Made by a program: the position numbers and the translations under genes. The notes below the pieces were generated by a model. That model was not told the origin of the DNA and made no database searches. It worked only from the letters and a program-made list of their open reading frames with translations. 39,841 bases of DNA from Mycobacterium sp. 1165178.9 (GTDB taxonomy: Bacteria > Actinomycetota > Actinomycetes > Mycobacteriales > Mycobacteriaceae), in contig NZ_LZMB01000459.1 in assembly GCF_001673555.1 (NCBI RefSeq), forward strand, positions 1 through 39,841, given 5' to 3'. This document shows, one piece after another, positions 7,537 to 15,917 of this stretch. Within the stretch, counting starts at the first letter, position 1; every line of letters starts with the position of its first letter.

Positions 7537-8178
7537 CTATTGCCGGGCGGCCAAGTATTCGTGTGCCCTTGCCACGGTCGTGGGATCGGCCTTGGCGAGG
7601 GCGCCCGAATCGAAGGGCGGCTGCGGGTCGTATTCGATGAGCAGCTGAGCCGCCTGTGCGGCCTGGCGATCGACGAGCAGTTCCACCAGACGCAGGGCCA
7701 TGTCGATGCCGCTGGACACCCCGGCGGCGGTGATGATCCGCTGCGGCAGGTGTTCGACGACTCGTTCCGGCACGTAGCGGGCGCCCAGACCATCGAGAAG
7801 CTCGGCGGCCCGCCAGTGGGTGGTAGCGGTGAGCCCGTCGAGCAGTCCGGCCGCAGCCAGCAGCAGGGCACCGGTACACACCGAGGTGGTGAACGTGGTC
7901 GTGCGGTGCACCGCCTGCAGCCACGCCTTGATGGCCTCGTCGTAAATCAGCTGCCGGGTGCCGATGCCGCCGGGGAACACCACCACATCGGGGGCGTCCA
8001 CCTCGTCGAAGGTGGCGTCACAGCTGACGCCGAGCATCCCGTTCTCGGTCCGCACCTCGCGGCGCTGGTGCCCGACGAACACGACCTCGATCGACGGAAT
8101 GCGTTGCAGCACCTCGTAAGGCCCCACGGCGTCGAGCGCGGTGAATCGCGGAAAGATCGGGATGGCGACCCGCGTCAT
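7537..8178 (-). CDS. DJ-1/PfpI-family protein (Rv0052 counterpart)
   Basis: This 213-residue protein has the DJ-1/PfpI (glutamine-amidotransferase-like) fold: VAIPIFPRFTALDAVGPYEVL at the N-terminus, PDVVVFPGGIG (about 73-83) and the nucleophile elbow TSVCTGALLLAAAGLLDG (about 106-123) with its Cys, followed by a TTHW motif. Members include isonitrile hydratase, glyoxalase III-type and AraC-linked sensors; the exact activity cannot be read here. Its ATG overlaps the stop of the upstream GT87-like gene (ATGA), so the two are translationally coupled. It comes right before the rpsF cluster, as in H37Rv. Confidence 0.9.
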   Translation of the reverse strand: MTRVAIPIFPRFTALDAVGPYEVLQRIPSIEVVFVGHQRREVRTENGMLGVSCDATFDEVDAPDVVVFPGGIGTRQLIYDEAIKAWLQAVHRTTTFTTSVCTGALLLAAAGLLDGLTATTHWRAAELLDGLGARYVPERVVEHLPQRIITAAGVSSGIDMALRLVELLVDRQAAQAAQLLIEYDPQPPFDSGALAKADPTTVARAHEYLAARQ

Positions 8179-9833
8179 GACCTGGCGCCGCTTACCACTG
8201 CGGGTTGCTCGTCGGCGTCGTCGGACGCCGGGACGTTCGAGCGGCGCGACCCGACCGGCCGCAACCAGTCCGGCAACCAGCCGGGTGGCGCGTCGGCCGC
8301 GCGGTCGAACGGTCCGCCCGCCGGGTCGTCCACCCGTGCGCCCCATCGCACCAAATCCTCGCCGGGCCGGTATATCTGGCGAATCACTAACGCGCACAAC
8401 ATGATAACCGCGAGATCGCGCAGCAGCACGGTCGTGGTGAAGAACTGTTCGGGCAGCGAGCGGTTGGGGTTGCCATACAGGTAGTACATCCGCGGCACCC
8501 ACACCAGCGCGTCGACGGTCATCCATGCCAGCAGCAGCCGCCGGTGCGGGAGGGCGAGCACCGCCAGCGGCACCAGCCACAGCGAGAACTGCGGGCTCCA
8601 CACCTTGTTGGTCAGCAGGAAAGCCGCGATCACCAAGAACACCAGCTGCGTCACTCGCGGGCGTTGCGGCGCGGTCAACGCGATGAATGCGATTGCGGCG
8701 CAACACGCCACGAACAGAACCGCGACGACGGTGTTGAGGACCGTCGGCGGCTGCCAGAACCCGAGCTTGGGATCGAATCCCCGCCAACCGGTGAACGACT
8801 TGATGACGTTGTACAGCGAGTCCATGTCCTCGGCGCGCCGGGTGTTGAGCCGGAAGAACTCCGACCACCCGCGGGGGAAAAACACCAGCACAGGCAGGTT
8901 CACCAACAGCCAGGTCACCCCGGCCGCCACCGCCGTGCGCACCCACGCGCGCAGCTGCCCGGTTCGGACTCCCAGAAGCAGCATCGGACCCAAGAACAGC
9001 AACGGATACAGCTTCGCCGCGGCACCCAAGCCGATCAGCACGCCGGCCAGCACCGGTTTCCGTCGCGCCCAGGCCAATAGCCCGGCCATCGCGAAAGCCG
9101 TTGCCAGCGCGTCAAAGTTGGTGAATATCTGAAAGATCAATATCGGCGAGCCGGCCACCAGGGCGGCGTCCCAGATCCGCCGCCCGGCCAGGCCCGCGCT
9201 CGCCCATACGGTGGCAAGCCAGGCCAGGGCCAGCCCGAATGCCGCGACATCGAAGAACATCACCACCTCGGCGACCACCGGAAGTGGGGCGAGCTTGCTC
9301 AGCGCGGTGTAGGTCTTGGCCAAAGCCATCGACACGTACTGGTAGATCCCTGTCAGCACGGGATACTCCATGTAGCGCACCGCGGGCTGACCGTCGTAGC
9401 GGATCTGCTGGGCGCCGGTCGAATCGGTCTCGACCCAGCTCGACTTGTAGGGAAATTTGCCTTGGCTCAACAACTCTGCGCCGTAGAGCGGCACGGTGTC
9501 GGAGTAGCACAATTCGTAGTAAGCGCGTTGGTTGTCCCAGTTGGCCACCCGTTGATCGCCGGTCCCGGTGCCGGTGCTTTGCAGGCAGGCCGCCTTCGTC
9601 GACCAGCCCAGCGCCAGGAAGACCAGCCCGATCAAGAACATCACCCGCAGCGGGGTCATAAGCCGAGAGCGGCCGATCAGCGCGTGCCGGCCCACCGGTC
9701 CCCCGATGACGTCGGCGAGCGCGGCGCCCAGAAAGTCGGTGCGGCTCGGGCAATCTCGGTTGTCGGCGCTGCGCAGATCCGCGGCCAGCGACTGCGGTGA
9801 AGTGGTCGCGCCGTCCTCCGCGGCTTCGGTCAC
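8175..9833 (-). CDS. polytopic membrane protein, GT87/DUF2029-like mannosyltransferase family (Rv0051 counterpart)
   Basis: The 552-residue protein has a short cytoplasmic N-terminus and about ten or more hydrophobic segments (for example VMFLIGLVFLALGW at 64-77, and several between 200 and 470), with a DNQRAYYELCYSD-type first extracellular loop bearing acidic residues and RYMEYPVLTGIYQY. This layout fits the GT87 family of polyprenyl-phosphate-mannose-dependent transferases, such as those that build lipomannan and phosphatidylinositol mannosides. The GTG start overlaps the ponA1 stop (GTGA), so it is translated with the penicillin-binding protein, suggesting an envelope role. The tail after about 470 is charged and Pro/Asp-rich. 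Donor and acceptor are unknown. Confidence 0.85.
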   Translation of the reverse strand: MTEAAEDGATTSPQSLAADLRSADNRDCPSRTDFLGAALADVIGGPVGRHALIGRSRLMTPLRVMFLIGLVFLALGWSTKAACLQSTGTGTGDQRVANWDNQRAYYELCYSDTVPLYGAELLSQGKFPYKSSWVETDSTGAQQIRYDGQPAVRYMEYPVLTGIYQYVSMALAKTYTALSKLAPLPVVAEVVMFFDVAAFGLALAWLATVWASAGLAGRRIWDAALVAGSPILIFQIFTNFDALATAFAMAGLLAWARRKPVLAGVLIGLGAAAKLYPLLFLGPMLLLGVRTGQLRAWVRTAVAAGVTWLLVNLPVLVFFPRGWSEFFRLNTRRAEDMDSLYNVIKSFTGWRGFDPKLGFWQPPTVLNTVVAVLFVACCAAIAFIALTAPQRPRVTQLVFLVIAAFLLTNKVWSPQFSLWLVPLAVLALPHRRLLLAWMTVDALVWVPRMYYLYGNPNRSLPEQFFTTTVLLRDLAVIMLCALVIRQIYRPGEDLVRWGARVDDPAGGPFDRAADAPPGWLPDWLRPVGSRRSNVPASDDADEQPAVVSGARS

Positions 9834-12490
9834 GGTGGCGGTGGCGGCGCTTGGGGTCCACCCGGCGGGACGCCACCACCGCCCGGGGGACCCCCAAACG
9901 GCGGGCCACCGAACGGGCCGCCCGGCTCCGGGCCACCCGGCGGGCCGCCGGGTGCCGGTGGCGCCGCGGTGATCGTCGTGGGCGGACCGACCGGAATAGT
10001 GATCCCCGGCGCCACCTCGATGGTGGGCTGAATGACGGTCTCCGACGGCGGCGGTGGTGGCGGCGGCGCAACGGGCACGCCCGCGTAGCCGCCGATCTCC
10101 GTCGGCTTGGGGAAGGATTCGTTGGAGGTGCCCTTGAGCGCCCCGTCCATCGTGGACTTCCAGATGTCTGACGGCAGCCCCGAACCGTAAACCGGTCCGC
10201 CCGAAGCGGTTACCAGCGGGCTATCTCCTTTGGCCGTGCCCACCCACACCGCCGTGGACAGCGAAGGCGTGTAGCCCACCATCCAGGCGTCCTTGTTGGA
10301 GGTGGTGTCCCCGAGCTGGGTGGTGCCGGTCTTGGCCGCCGACGGCCTACCGCCGGCCAGCGCGTGGCCGCGGGAATAGGCGGCGATCGGCACCATGGCC
10401 GCGGTGACGTTGTCGGCGACGGCCTTGGGCACGCGCTGCTCGCTCTTGTTTTCGGAGTTGGCGGCGTCGAAAAGGACCTGGCCGTCGGAGTTGACGACCT
10501 TCTGCACGAAGTGCGGTTGGTGATAGACGCCGGAGGCCGCCAGCGTGGCGTAGGCGGAGGCCATGTCGAACACCCGGGTTTGATACTGGCCCAGCACGAC
10601 GCCGTTGTTCGGCGGGCCGCCCTTGCCGTCCTCGGAAAGGGTGTGGTCCACACCGGGGAAGCTGGTGGCGATGCCGGCCTGGTGGGCCGCGTCGGCGACG
10701 GCCTGCGGGCCCCCCTTGAGCTTGAGCATCAGCCGGTAGTAGGAGGTGTTGAGCGACATCTTGAGCGCCTGGGCGAGGTTACAGGTCCCGCAGCTCTCGC
10801 CCTCGACGTTGGTGATCTTGATGCCGTCGACCGTCAGCGGTGAACTGTCGACCTGATAACCCAGCCCGATGCCCTGTTCCAGGGCGGCCACCAGCGCGAA
10901 CACCTTGAATGACGACCCGGTCTGCAGTCCGGCCTGAGCGAAGTCGAAACCGTTGGCGTCGGTGCCGCCGAAGTACGCACGGATCGCGCCGTCGTGCGGG
11001 TCGACCGAGACCGCCGCCGAGCGCATATCCGGGTCCTGGCCGTCGAGGTACTTCGACACCGCCTTTTCCGCAGCCTGCTGAGCCTTGGGCTCGATGGTGG
11101 TGGTGACCTGCAGGCCCTGGGTGTTCAGGGTGCGCTCGTCGATGTTGAACAGCTCCATCAACTCTCTGGTCACCTGACGCTCGATCAGCCCGCTGGGCCC
11201 GGTCGTCTGGTTCTGCGCGCGCGCCTGATCCGGCGGCACGGTCGGCGGAAACTGCTGCGCGGAGCGGTCACTCGGAGACAGCGCCTTGGTTTCCACCATG
11301 CCGTCGAGCACCCACGCCCAGCGCGCCCTGGCGCCTTGCGGATCGACCGCCGGGTCCAGGGTCGACGGCCGGCGGATGAGCGCCGCCAGCAGTGCGCCTT
11401 CGGAGACCGTGAGCTGCTCGACGGGTTTGTTGAAGTAGGCCTTGGCGGCGGCCGAAATCCCATAGGCGCCCCGCCCGAAATAGATGATGTTCAGATAGGC
11501 CTGCAGCACATCGTCTTTCGACCACTCCCCCGACATCTTGGTCGCGATCACCAGTTCCTTGGCCTTGCGCATCAAGCCACTGACTCCGTGCTGGGCCGAA
11601 CCCACCAGCGCGTTCTTCACGTACTGCTGGGTGATCGTCGAACCACCCTGTAGGTCGCCGCTGCCGAAGAGGTTGTTGTTCACCGCACGCACGAAACCGC
11701 TGAAATCAAACCCGGGGTTCGAGTAGAAATTGCGGTCTTCGGCGGCGATCACCGCCTGGCGCACGTGGACGGGAACTTGGTTGATGTTGACGTCAACCCG
11801 ATTGCCTTCCGGCGGGATGATCTTGGCGATCTCCGAGCCGTCGCTGGCCAGGATCGTCGAAACCTGGTTGGTGCGAAGGTCGCCCGGCTTGGGGATGTCG
11901 ACGATGAAGTACGCCATCGCGAACGTGACGATCGGCAACAGCACCAGCACCGCCGCGCTGATGTAGGCCGCTCGCCGGACCCACAGCCAGTTGATCTGTT
12001 CGGTCCAGGCCCAGTCGCGCCACGGTGGGGCGGGCCGGCCGCCGGGATCGCCGGGTCCTCCTGGACGTCCGGGGTGCCGGGGCGGAGGGGGCGGTCCACC
12101 GGGCGGACCACCGCCGAGGCTGGCCCTCTGCGGGCGGCCGGATGTCGGTCCCCGGCCGTCCAGTGCCGCCTTGACCTCGTCGAGAGCGTCGCGCCGCAAG
12201 GGCGTCGAAGGCGGGCCGGCCAGCGCGGCTTTGACTTCCTCGATGGGATCGGACCGCCGGGGAGCCCGGTCATCCTTGACCGGCGGCAAGATCGTCGTCA
12301 TCCGGTCATCGGGCGGGGCCTGACGGCGGCGGTTGATCGTCGGCGGCGCTTCCCGACGTTCGGGATCGCGCCTGCCGGCGTCCGGACGCTTGGGTTCCGG
12401 ACGCTCGTCAGAGTTCTGATTGCCTACACGCTCAGTCGCTGGCCCACGCGGGTCACCGGACGACTGACCGTGGCGTCCTTCGTTATTCAA
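9830..12490 (-). CDS. ponA1: bifunctional class A penicillin-binding protein PonA1
   Basis: PonA1 polymerises and cross-links peptidoglycan at the growing poles. The 886-residue form starts at TTG (12490), whose first residues NNEGRHGQSSG match the long M. tuberculosis form. Residues 1-170 are a cytoplasmic Pro/Gly-rich tail with two EVKAAL repeats (85-90, 105-110), followed by a membrane segment (about 175-197), a GT51 transglycosylase with catalytic Glu in EDRNFY (251) and GGSTITQQ (282-289), and a transpeptidase with SSFK (526-529), SLN (579-581) and KTG (720-722). C567 and C570 form a CGTC pair. A Pro/Gly-rich tail follows residue 805. The TTG overlaps the stop of the DUF5318 gene and the stop overlaps the next start, so translation is coupled on both sides. 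Confidence 0.96.
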   Translation of the reverse strand: MNNEGRHGQSSGDPRGPATERVGNQNSDERPEPKRPDAGRRDPERREAPPTINRRRQAPPDDRMTTILPPVKDDRAPRRSDPIEEVKAALAGPPSTPLRRDALDEVKAALDGRGPTSGRPQRASLGGGPPGGPPPPPRHPGRPGGPGDPGGRPAPPWRDWAWTEQINWLWVRRAAYISAAVLVLLPIVTFAMAYFIVDIPKPGDLRTNQVSTILASDGSEIAKIIPPEGNRVDVNINQVPVHVRQAVIAAEDRNFYSNPGFDFSGFVRAVNNNLFGSGDLQGGSTITQQYVKNALVGSAQHGVSGLMRKAKELVIATKMSGEWSKDDVLQAYLNIIYFGRGAYGISAAAKAYFNKPVEQLTVSEGALLAALIRRPSTLDPAVDPQGARARWAWVLDGMVETKALSPSDRSAQQFPPTVPPDQARAQNQTTGPSGLIERQVTRELMELFNIDERTLNTQGLQVTTTIEPKAQQAAEKAVSKYLDGQDPDMRSAAVSVDPHDGAIRAYFGGTDANGFDFAQAGLQTGSSFKVFALVAALEQGIGLGYQVDSSPLTVDGIKITNVEGESCGTCNLAQALKMSLNTSYYRLMLKLKGGPQAVADAAHQAGIATSFPGVDHTLSEDGKGGPPNNGVVLGQYQTRVFDMASAYATLAASGVYHQPHFVQKVVNSDGQVLFDAANSENKSEQRVPKAVADNVTAAMVPIAAYSRGHALAGGRPSAAKTGTTQLGDTTSNKDAWMVGYTPSLSTAVWVGTAKGDSPLVTASGGPVYGSGLPSDIWKSTMDGALKGTSNESFPKPTEIGGYAGVPVAPPPPPPPSETVIQPTIEVAPGITIPVGPPTTITAAPPAPGGPPGGPEPGGPFGGPPFGGPPGGGGVPPGGPQAPPPPP

Positions 12491-12917
12491 TGGCCGTGCG
12501 GGCGTTGTTGCGCGCCGTCCGCGTGCGTCCGGTGCCCCTAGGCGGAGGTGCCGTACGCGCCGCACCGAGCACATAGGACTTGACGAGATGGTTCCAGCTG
12601 CAGGTCCGGCAAACCTCCACCACGTGGACCGCGAACTCCTCGAAGCGGGTTGCCAGCATCACCAATTCTTCGGCCGTGCGCGCTGAGCCCGACACCGCAC
12701 CGAGGTGTTCGCCGAACACCCATGACACCAGCGTCAACTGCTCCTTGCGGCAGATCGGGCACATGACCTGACTCGGTTTGCCGTGAAACTTGGCGGCGCG
12801 CAGCAGATACGGGTTCGCGTCACAAACCTCGGACACGCCGGTGCGGCCCGAGTACACCTCGGCCAGCAGTGAGCGCCGCCGGAGCGCGTAGTCCACCACT
12901 TGTCGCTGCAATCGCAC
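12483..12917 (-). CDS. DUF5318-type zinc-ribbon protein (Rv0049 counterpart)
   Basis: This 144-residue protein is nearly identical in pattern to M. tuberculosis Rv0049: RLQRQVVDYALRRRSLLAEV, GVSEVCDANPYLLRAAKFHG, then CPIC (about 64-67) and CRTC (about 110-113), two CxxC knuckles that would hold one zinc. No enzyme motif is visible; a nucleic-acid or protein contact role is likely but unproven. The GTG at 12917 is chosen from the homologue; another GTG two codons earlier (12923) is equally possible, and neither has a clear ribosome-binding site, so the mRNA may be leaderless. It overlaps ponA1 by 8 bases, which suggests a role linked to PonA1. Confidence 0.88.
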   Translation of the reverse strand: MRLQRQVVDYALRRRSLLAEVYSGRTGVSEVCDANPYLLRAAKFHGKPSQVMCPICRKEQLTLVSWVFGEHLGAVSGSARTAEELVMLATRFEEFAVHVVEVCRTCSWNHLVKSYVLGAARTAPPPRGTGRTRTARNNARTAIE

Positions 12918-13037
12918 GCCCACCAGAGTACGTCGCCATCCCGAGCAGGGATACGCAACCGAACCGTGGCCGTCCGTCCGGGGTAATCGACGGTGGTTGC
13001 TGGGCCAAACCGGGACCGGACTTCTACGATCATCCCC

Positions 13038-13916
13038 GTGGCGAAATGGCTCGGGACACCGCTGGCCGGCGGGGCGACAACGACTACCCGCGCCAAGGAC
13101 ACCGATCGCCAAGACACCTGCACGGTCCTCGACGACGCCCTGGCCGACGGCGAGCTCTCCGCCGAAGAACACCGGGAGAGGGTGAGCGCGGCCACCAAGG
13201 CGGTAACGCTGGGCGACTTGCAGGCCTTGGTGAGCGATCTGCAGACCAACGCGGGGCGGCCATTGCCGGCCCTCGACTCGCGGCCGAAGGTATCGCGAGT
13301 CAGCGGCTGGGGGGTGCTGGCCGCCGCCTTCGTCGTGTCGGTGGTGCTGGGCATGGGCATCGGGTGGGGGCTATACGGGAACACCCGCTCGCCGCTGGAC
13401 TTCACCACCGACCCGGGAGCCAAGCCGGACGGCGTCACCGCCGTGGTGCTGACGCCGCCCATCCAGCTGCACTCGGTGGGCGGCCTCACCGGGCTGTTCG
13501 AGCAGATGCGCAAGCGTATGGGCGACACCACCGGCTACCGGTTGGTGATCTACCCGACATACGCGGTGTTGGACCGCCCGGACCCCTCCGACGACCGCCG
13601 GATACTGGCGTATACCTACCGCGGCGGCTGGGGCGATCCGACTAGTTCGGCCAAAAGTTCCACGGACGGTCCCGTCCCCGTCGACCTGAGCAAATTCGAC
13701 GTGACGAAGACCGTGGGCATCATGCGCGGCGCCCCCGAGACGCTGCACATGAGGCCGTCTGACGTCAAAAGCACGTACCTGATCGTCGAGCCGGCAACCG
13801 ACCCGACCACGCCGCGCGCGCTTTCGCTGTCGCTGTACGTCTCCAGCGACTACGGAGGGGGTCACGTCACCTTCTCGAGTGACGGCACCGTAAAGCAGAC
13901 GAGTCTGCCCACGTAG
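13038..13916 (+). CDS. membrane protein with DUF1707-type N-terminus (Rv0048c counterpart)
   Basis: The 292-residue protein has an N-terminal DUF1707/SHOCT-like stretch (DRQDTCTVLDDALADGELSAEEHRERV, about 22-50), one membrane segment (GVLAAAFVVSVVLGMGIGWGLY, about 95-117) and a large extracytoplasmic part without recognised catalytic motifs. The DUF1707 stretch is common in actinobacterial single-pass membrane proteins of unknown function. GTG at 13038 matches the H37Rv N-terminus. It is divergent from the DUF5318-ponA1 operon, with 120 bases between. No signal for regulation could be singled out. Confidence 0.87.
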   Translation: MAKWLGTPLAGGATTTTRAKDTDRQDTCTVLDDALADGELSAEEHRERVSAATKAVTLGDLQALVSDLQTNAGRPLPALDSRPKVSRVSGWGVLAAAFVVSVVLGMGIGWGLYGNTRSPLDFTTDPGAKPDGVTAVVLTPPIQLHSVGGLTGLFEQMRKRMGDTTGYRLVIYPTYAVLDRPDPSDDRRILAYTYRGGWGDPTSSAKSSTDGPVPVDLSKFDVTKTVGIMRGAPETLHMRPSDVKSTYLIVEPATDPTTPRALSLSLYVSSDYGGGHVTFSSDGTVKQTSLPT

Positions 13917-13929
13917 AAGCCCGGTCCCC

Positions 13930-13946
13930 CGGCGCATTCCGCGCCG
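13930..13946 (+). terminator. short hairpin after the DUF1707-type gene
   Basis: CGGCGC and GCGCCG form a perfect 6-base stem with a 5-base loop, 14 bases after the stop codon. It lacks a U-tract and may be only a weak terminator. Confidence 0.3.
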
Positions 13947-13996
13947 AGGCGCTGTGACGAACTCCAAACCAACACTTGGTGGTGTTGTGGCTAATA

Positions 13997-14009
13997 TATC
14001 GAGACGATA
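13997..14009. promoter_or_regulatory. dyad TATCG-AGA-CGATA upstream of PadR gene
   Basis: A perfect 5-base inverted repeat with a 3-base centre lies 67 bases before the PadR-family TTG start, in an AT-rich patch (CTAATATATCG) that could include a -10. PadR regulators commonly bind a dyad at their own promoter, so this is a candidate site controlling the padR-ino1 unit; that is inference. Confidence 0.45.
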
Positions 14010-14075
14010 CGATTGCGCGAGGCGTCGAACCGTCGTAACCAGCCACGCAAATCTTGTTTCAGGGAGGTGAGTCGA

Positions 14076-14618
14076 TTGCTGGAGCTTGCCATCCTGGGTC
14101 TCCTGATCGAGTCGCCCATGCACGGCTATGAGTTGCGCAAGCGGCTAACCGGTCTACTCGGCGCGTTCCGGGCGTTTTCGTACGGATCGCTCTACCCGGC
14201 CCTGCGGCGCATGCAGGGCGAGGGGTTGATTGCCGAGAACGCCGCCCCGGCCGGAACGCCGGTTCGGCGCGCCCGGCGCGTCTACCAGTTGACCGACGAG
14301 GGCCGCCGGCGCTTCGGGGAGCTGGTGTCCGACACCGGTCCCCACAACTACACCGACGACGGCTTCGGGGTACACCTGGCTTTCTTCAACCGGACTCCGG
14401 CAGAGGCGCGGATGCGCATTCTGGAAGGCCGCCGCCGTCAGGTTGAGGAAAGGCGGGAAGGTCTGCGCGAAGCCGTTGCGCGGGCCAGTAGCTCGTTCGA
14501 CCGCTACACCCGTCAGCTTCATCAACTGGGGCTCGAGTCAAGTGAGCGCGAAGTCAAGTGGCTCAACGAGCTCATCGCTGCGGAGCGGGCTATGCCAGGT
14601 CTCTCCGAGCAAACGTAA
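14076..14618 (+). CDS. PadR-family transcriptional regulator (Rv0047c counterpart)
   Basis: The 180-residue product, the same length as H37Rv Rv0047c, has the PadR winged helix (about 1-85): LLELAILGLLIESPMHGYEL at the N-terminus, FSYGSLYPALRRM with the recognition helix, and RRARRVYQLTDEG wing. A C-terminal coiled-coil dimerisation region (about 115-165, RRRQVEERREGL and following) completes the family layout. The TTG start is supported by GGGAGGTGA 5 to 7 bases before it. It lies 57 bases before ino1 on the same strand. In M. tuberculosis this regulator is thought to act on ino1; here arrangement alone suggests the same. Confidence 0.93.
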   Translation: MLELAILGLLIESPMHGYELRKRLTGLLGAFRAFSYGSLYPALRRMQGEGLIAENAAPAGTPVRRARRVYQLTDEGRRRFGELVSDTGPHNYTDDGFGVHLAFFNRTPAEARMRILEGRRRQVEERREGLREAVARASSSFDRYTRQLHQLGLESSEREVKWLNELIAAERAMPGLSEQT

Positions 14619-14675
14619 ACCCCCTGCACGAACCCAGCATCCCAGTCAGTGGTTAGAGGTTAGGAGAACGCCCAT

Positions 14676-15773
14676 ATGAGTGAGCAGAACGCGCCGCAGG
14701 CGTCGACGGAGGTACGAGTCGCCATTGTCGGCGTCGGTAACTGCGCGTCTTCGCTGGTTCAGGGCGTGCAGTACTACTACGACGCCGACGCGAACAGCAC
14801 CGTGCCCGGCTTGATGCACGTGAAGTTCGGCCAGTACCACGTCCGCGACGTGAAATTCGTCGCCGCGTTCGACGTGGACGCCAAGAAGGTCGGCTTCGAC
14901 CTGTCCGAGGCAATCTTCGCGTCGGAGAACAACACCATCAAGATCGCCGACGTCCCGCCCACCAACGTGACGGTGCAGCGCGGCCCGACGCTGGACGGCA
15001 TCGGTAAGTACTACGCCGACACCATCGAGGTGTCCGACGTCGAGGCCGTCGACGTGGTCCAGGCGCTGCGCGAGGCCAACGTCGACGTGTTGGTGTCGTA
15101 CCTGCCGGTGGGTTCCGAAGAGGCCGACAAGTTCTACGCCCAGTGCGCAATCGACGCGGGCGTGGCGTTCGTCAACGCGCTGCCGGTGTTCATCGCCTCC
15201 GACCCGGTGTGGGCCAAGAAGTTCGCCGACGCCGGCGTGCCGATCGTCGGTGACGACATCAAGAGCCAGGTCGGCGCGACCATCACCCACCGCGTGATGG
15301 CCAAGCTGTTCGAAGACCGCGGCGTGCAGCTGGACCGCACCATGCAGCTCAACGTCGGCGGCAACATGGACTTCCTCAACATGCTCGAGCGCGAGCGCCT
15401 CGAGTCCAAGAAGATCTCCAAGACGCAGGCCGTTACCTCCAACCTGCAGCGCGAGTTCAAGACCAAGGACGTGCACATCGGCCCGTCCGATCACGTCGGC
15501 TGGCTCGACGACCGCAAGTGGGCCTATGTGCGACTCGAGGGCCGCGCCTTCGGTGACGTGCCGCTGAACCTAGAGTACAAGCTCGAGGTCTGGGACTCGC
15601 CGAACTCCGCGGGCGTCATCATCGACGCGGTGCGCGCCGCCAAGATCGCCAAGGACCGCGGCATCGGCGGCCCGGTGATCCCCGCGTCGGCCTACCTGAT
15701 GAAGAGCCCGCCGCAGCAGCTGCCGGACGACATCGCCCGCGCCCAGCTCGAAGAGTTCATCATCTCGGGCTAG
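14676..15773 (+). CDS. ino1: inositol-1-phosphate synthase
   Basis: The enzyme converts glucose 6-phosphate to 1L-myo-inositol 1-phosphate using bound NAD, feeding phosphatidylinositol, PIM/LAM and mycothiol synthesis. The 365-residue product begins with a Rossmann motif [13 protein letters not shown] (about 14-26), then [31 protein letters not shown], and [15 protein letters not shown] (about 192-206) and [12 protein letters not shown] (about 225-236), the conserved catalytic core. GGTTAGGAGAAC precedes the ATG. It follows the PadR-family gene by 57 bases and is followed by a large inverted repeat at 15789-15845. Confidence 0.98.
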   Translation: MSEQNAPQASTEVRVAIVGVGNCASSLVQGVQYYYDADANSTVPGLMHVKFGQYHVRDVKFVAAFDVDAKKVGFDLSEAIFASENNTIKIADVPPTNVTVQRGPTLDGIGKYYADTIEVSDVEAVDVVQALREANVDVLVSYLPVGSEEADKFYAQCAIDAGVAFVNALPVFIASDPVWAKKFADAGVPIVGDDIKSQVGATITHRVMAKLFEDRGVQLDRTMQLNVGGNMDFLNMLERERLESKKISKTQAVTSNLQREFKTKDVHIGPSDHVGWLDDRKWAYVRLEGRAFGDVPLNLEYKLEVWDSPNSAGVIIDAVRAAKIAKDRGIGGPVIPASAYLMKSPPQQLPDDIARAQLEEFIISG

Positions 15774-15788
15774 ACACCCTTCGGCCCG

Positions 15789-15845
15789 CGAACGTCGAGT
15801 TGTTGCGGCGACAAGCCGGAGGGCAGCCCCACAACTCGACGTTCG
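15789..15845 (+). repeat. 15-base perfect inverted repeat downstream of ino1
   Basis: CGAACGTCGAGTTGT (15789-15803) is the exact reverse complement of 15831-15845, with a 27-base loop. It begins 15 bases after the ino1 stop and lies before the next plus-strand gene. It could end ino1 transcription, act as a processing site, or be one copy of a dispersed intergenic repeat. The large loop and absence of a U-tract make a simple terminator less certain. Confidence 0.55.
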
Positions 15846-15917
15846 GCCGGCGGACGGTGCGGCGCAATCGCCAAACCATCGACACAATGCTGTGCAGCTG
15901 CTTAGCATCATGTCTCG

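Noticed and set aside
7537-8946. 469-residue open frame joining the PfpI protein to an N-terminal extension
   Set aside because: The N-terminal 256 residues are the wrong frame of the GT87-like gene; the ATG at 8178 with ATGA coupling is the real start.
12993-13040. Earlier start for the DUF1707-type gene
   Set aside because: The extension of 15 residues shows no conservation with the H37Rv N-terminus; GTG 13038 fits.
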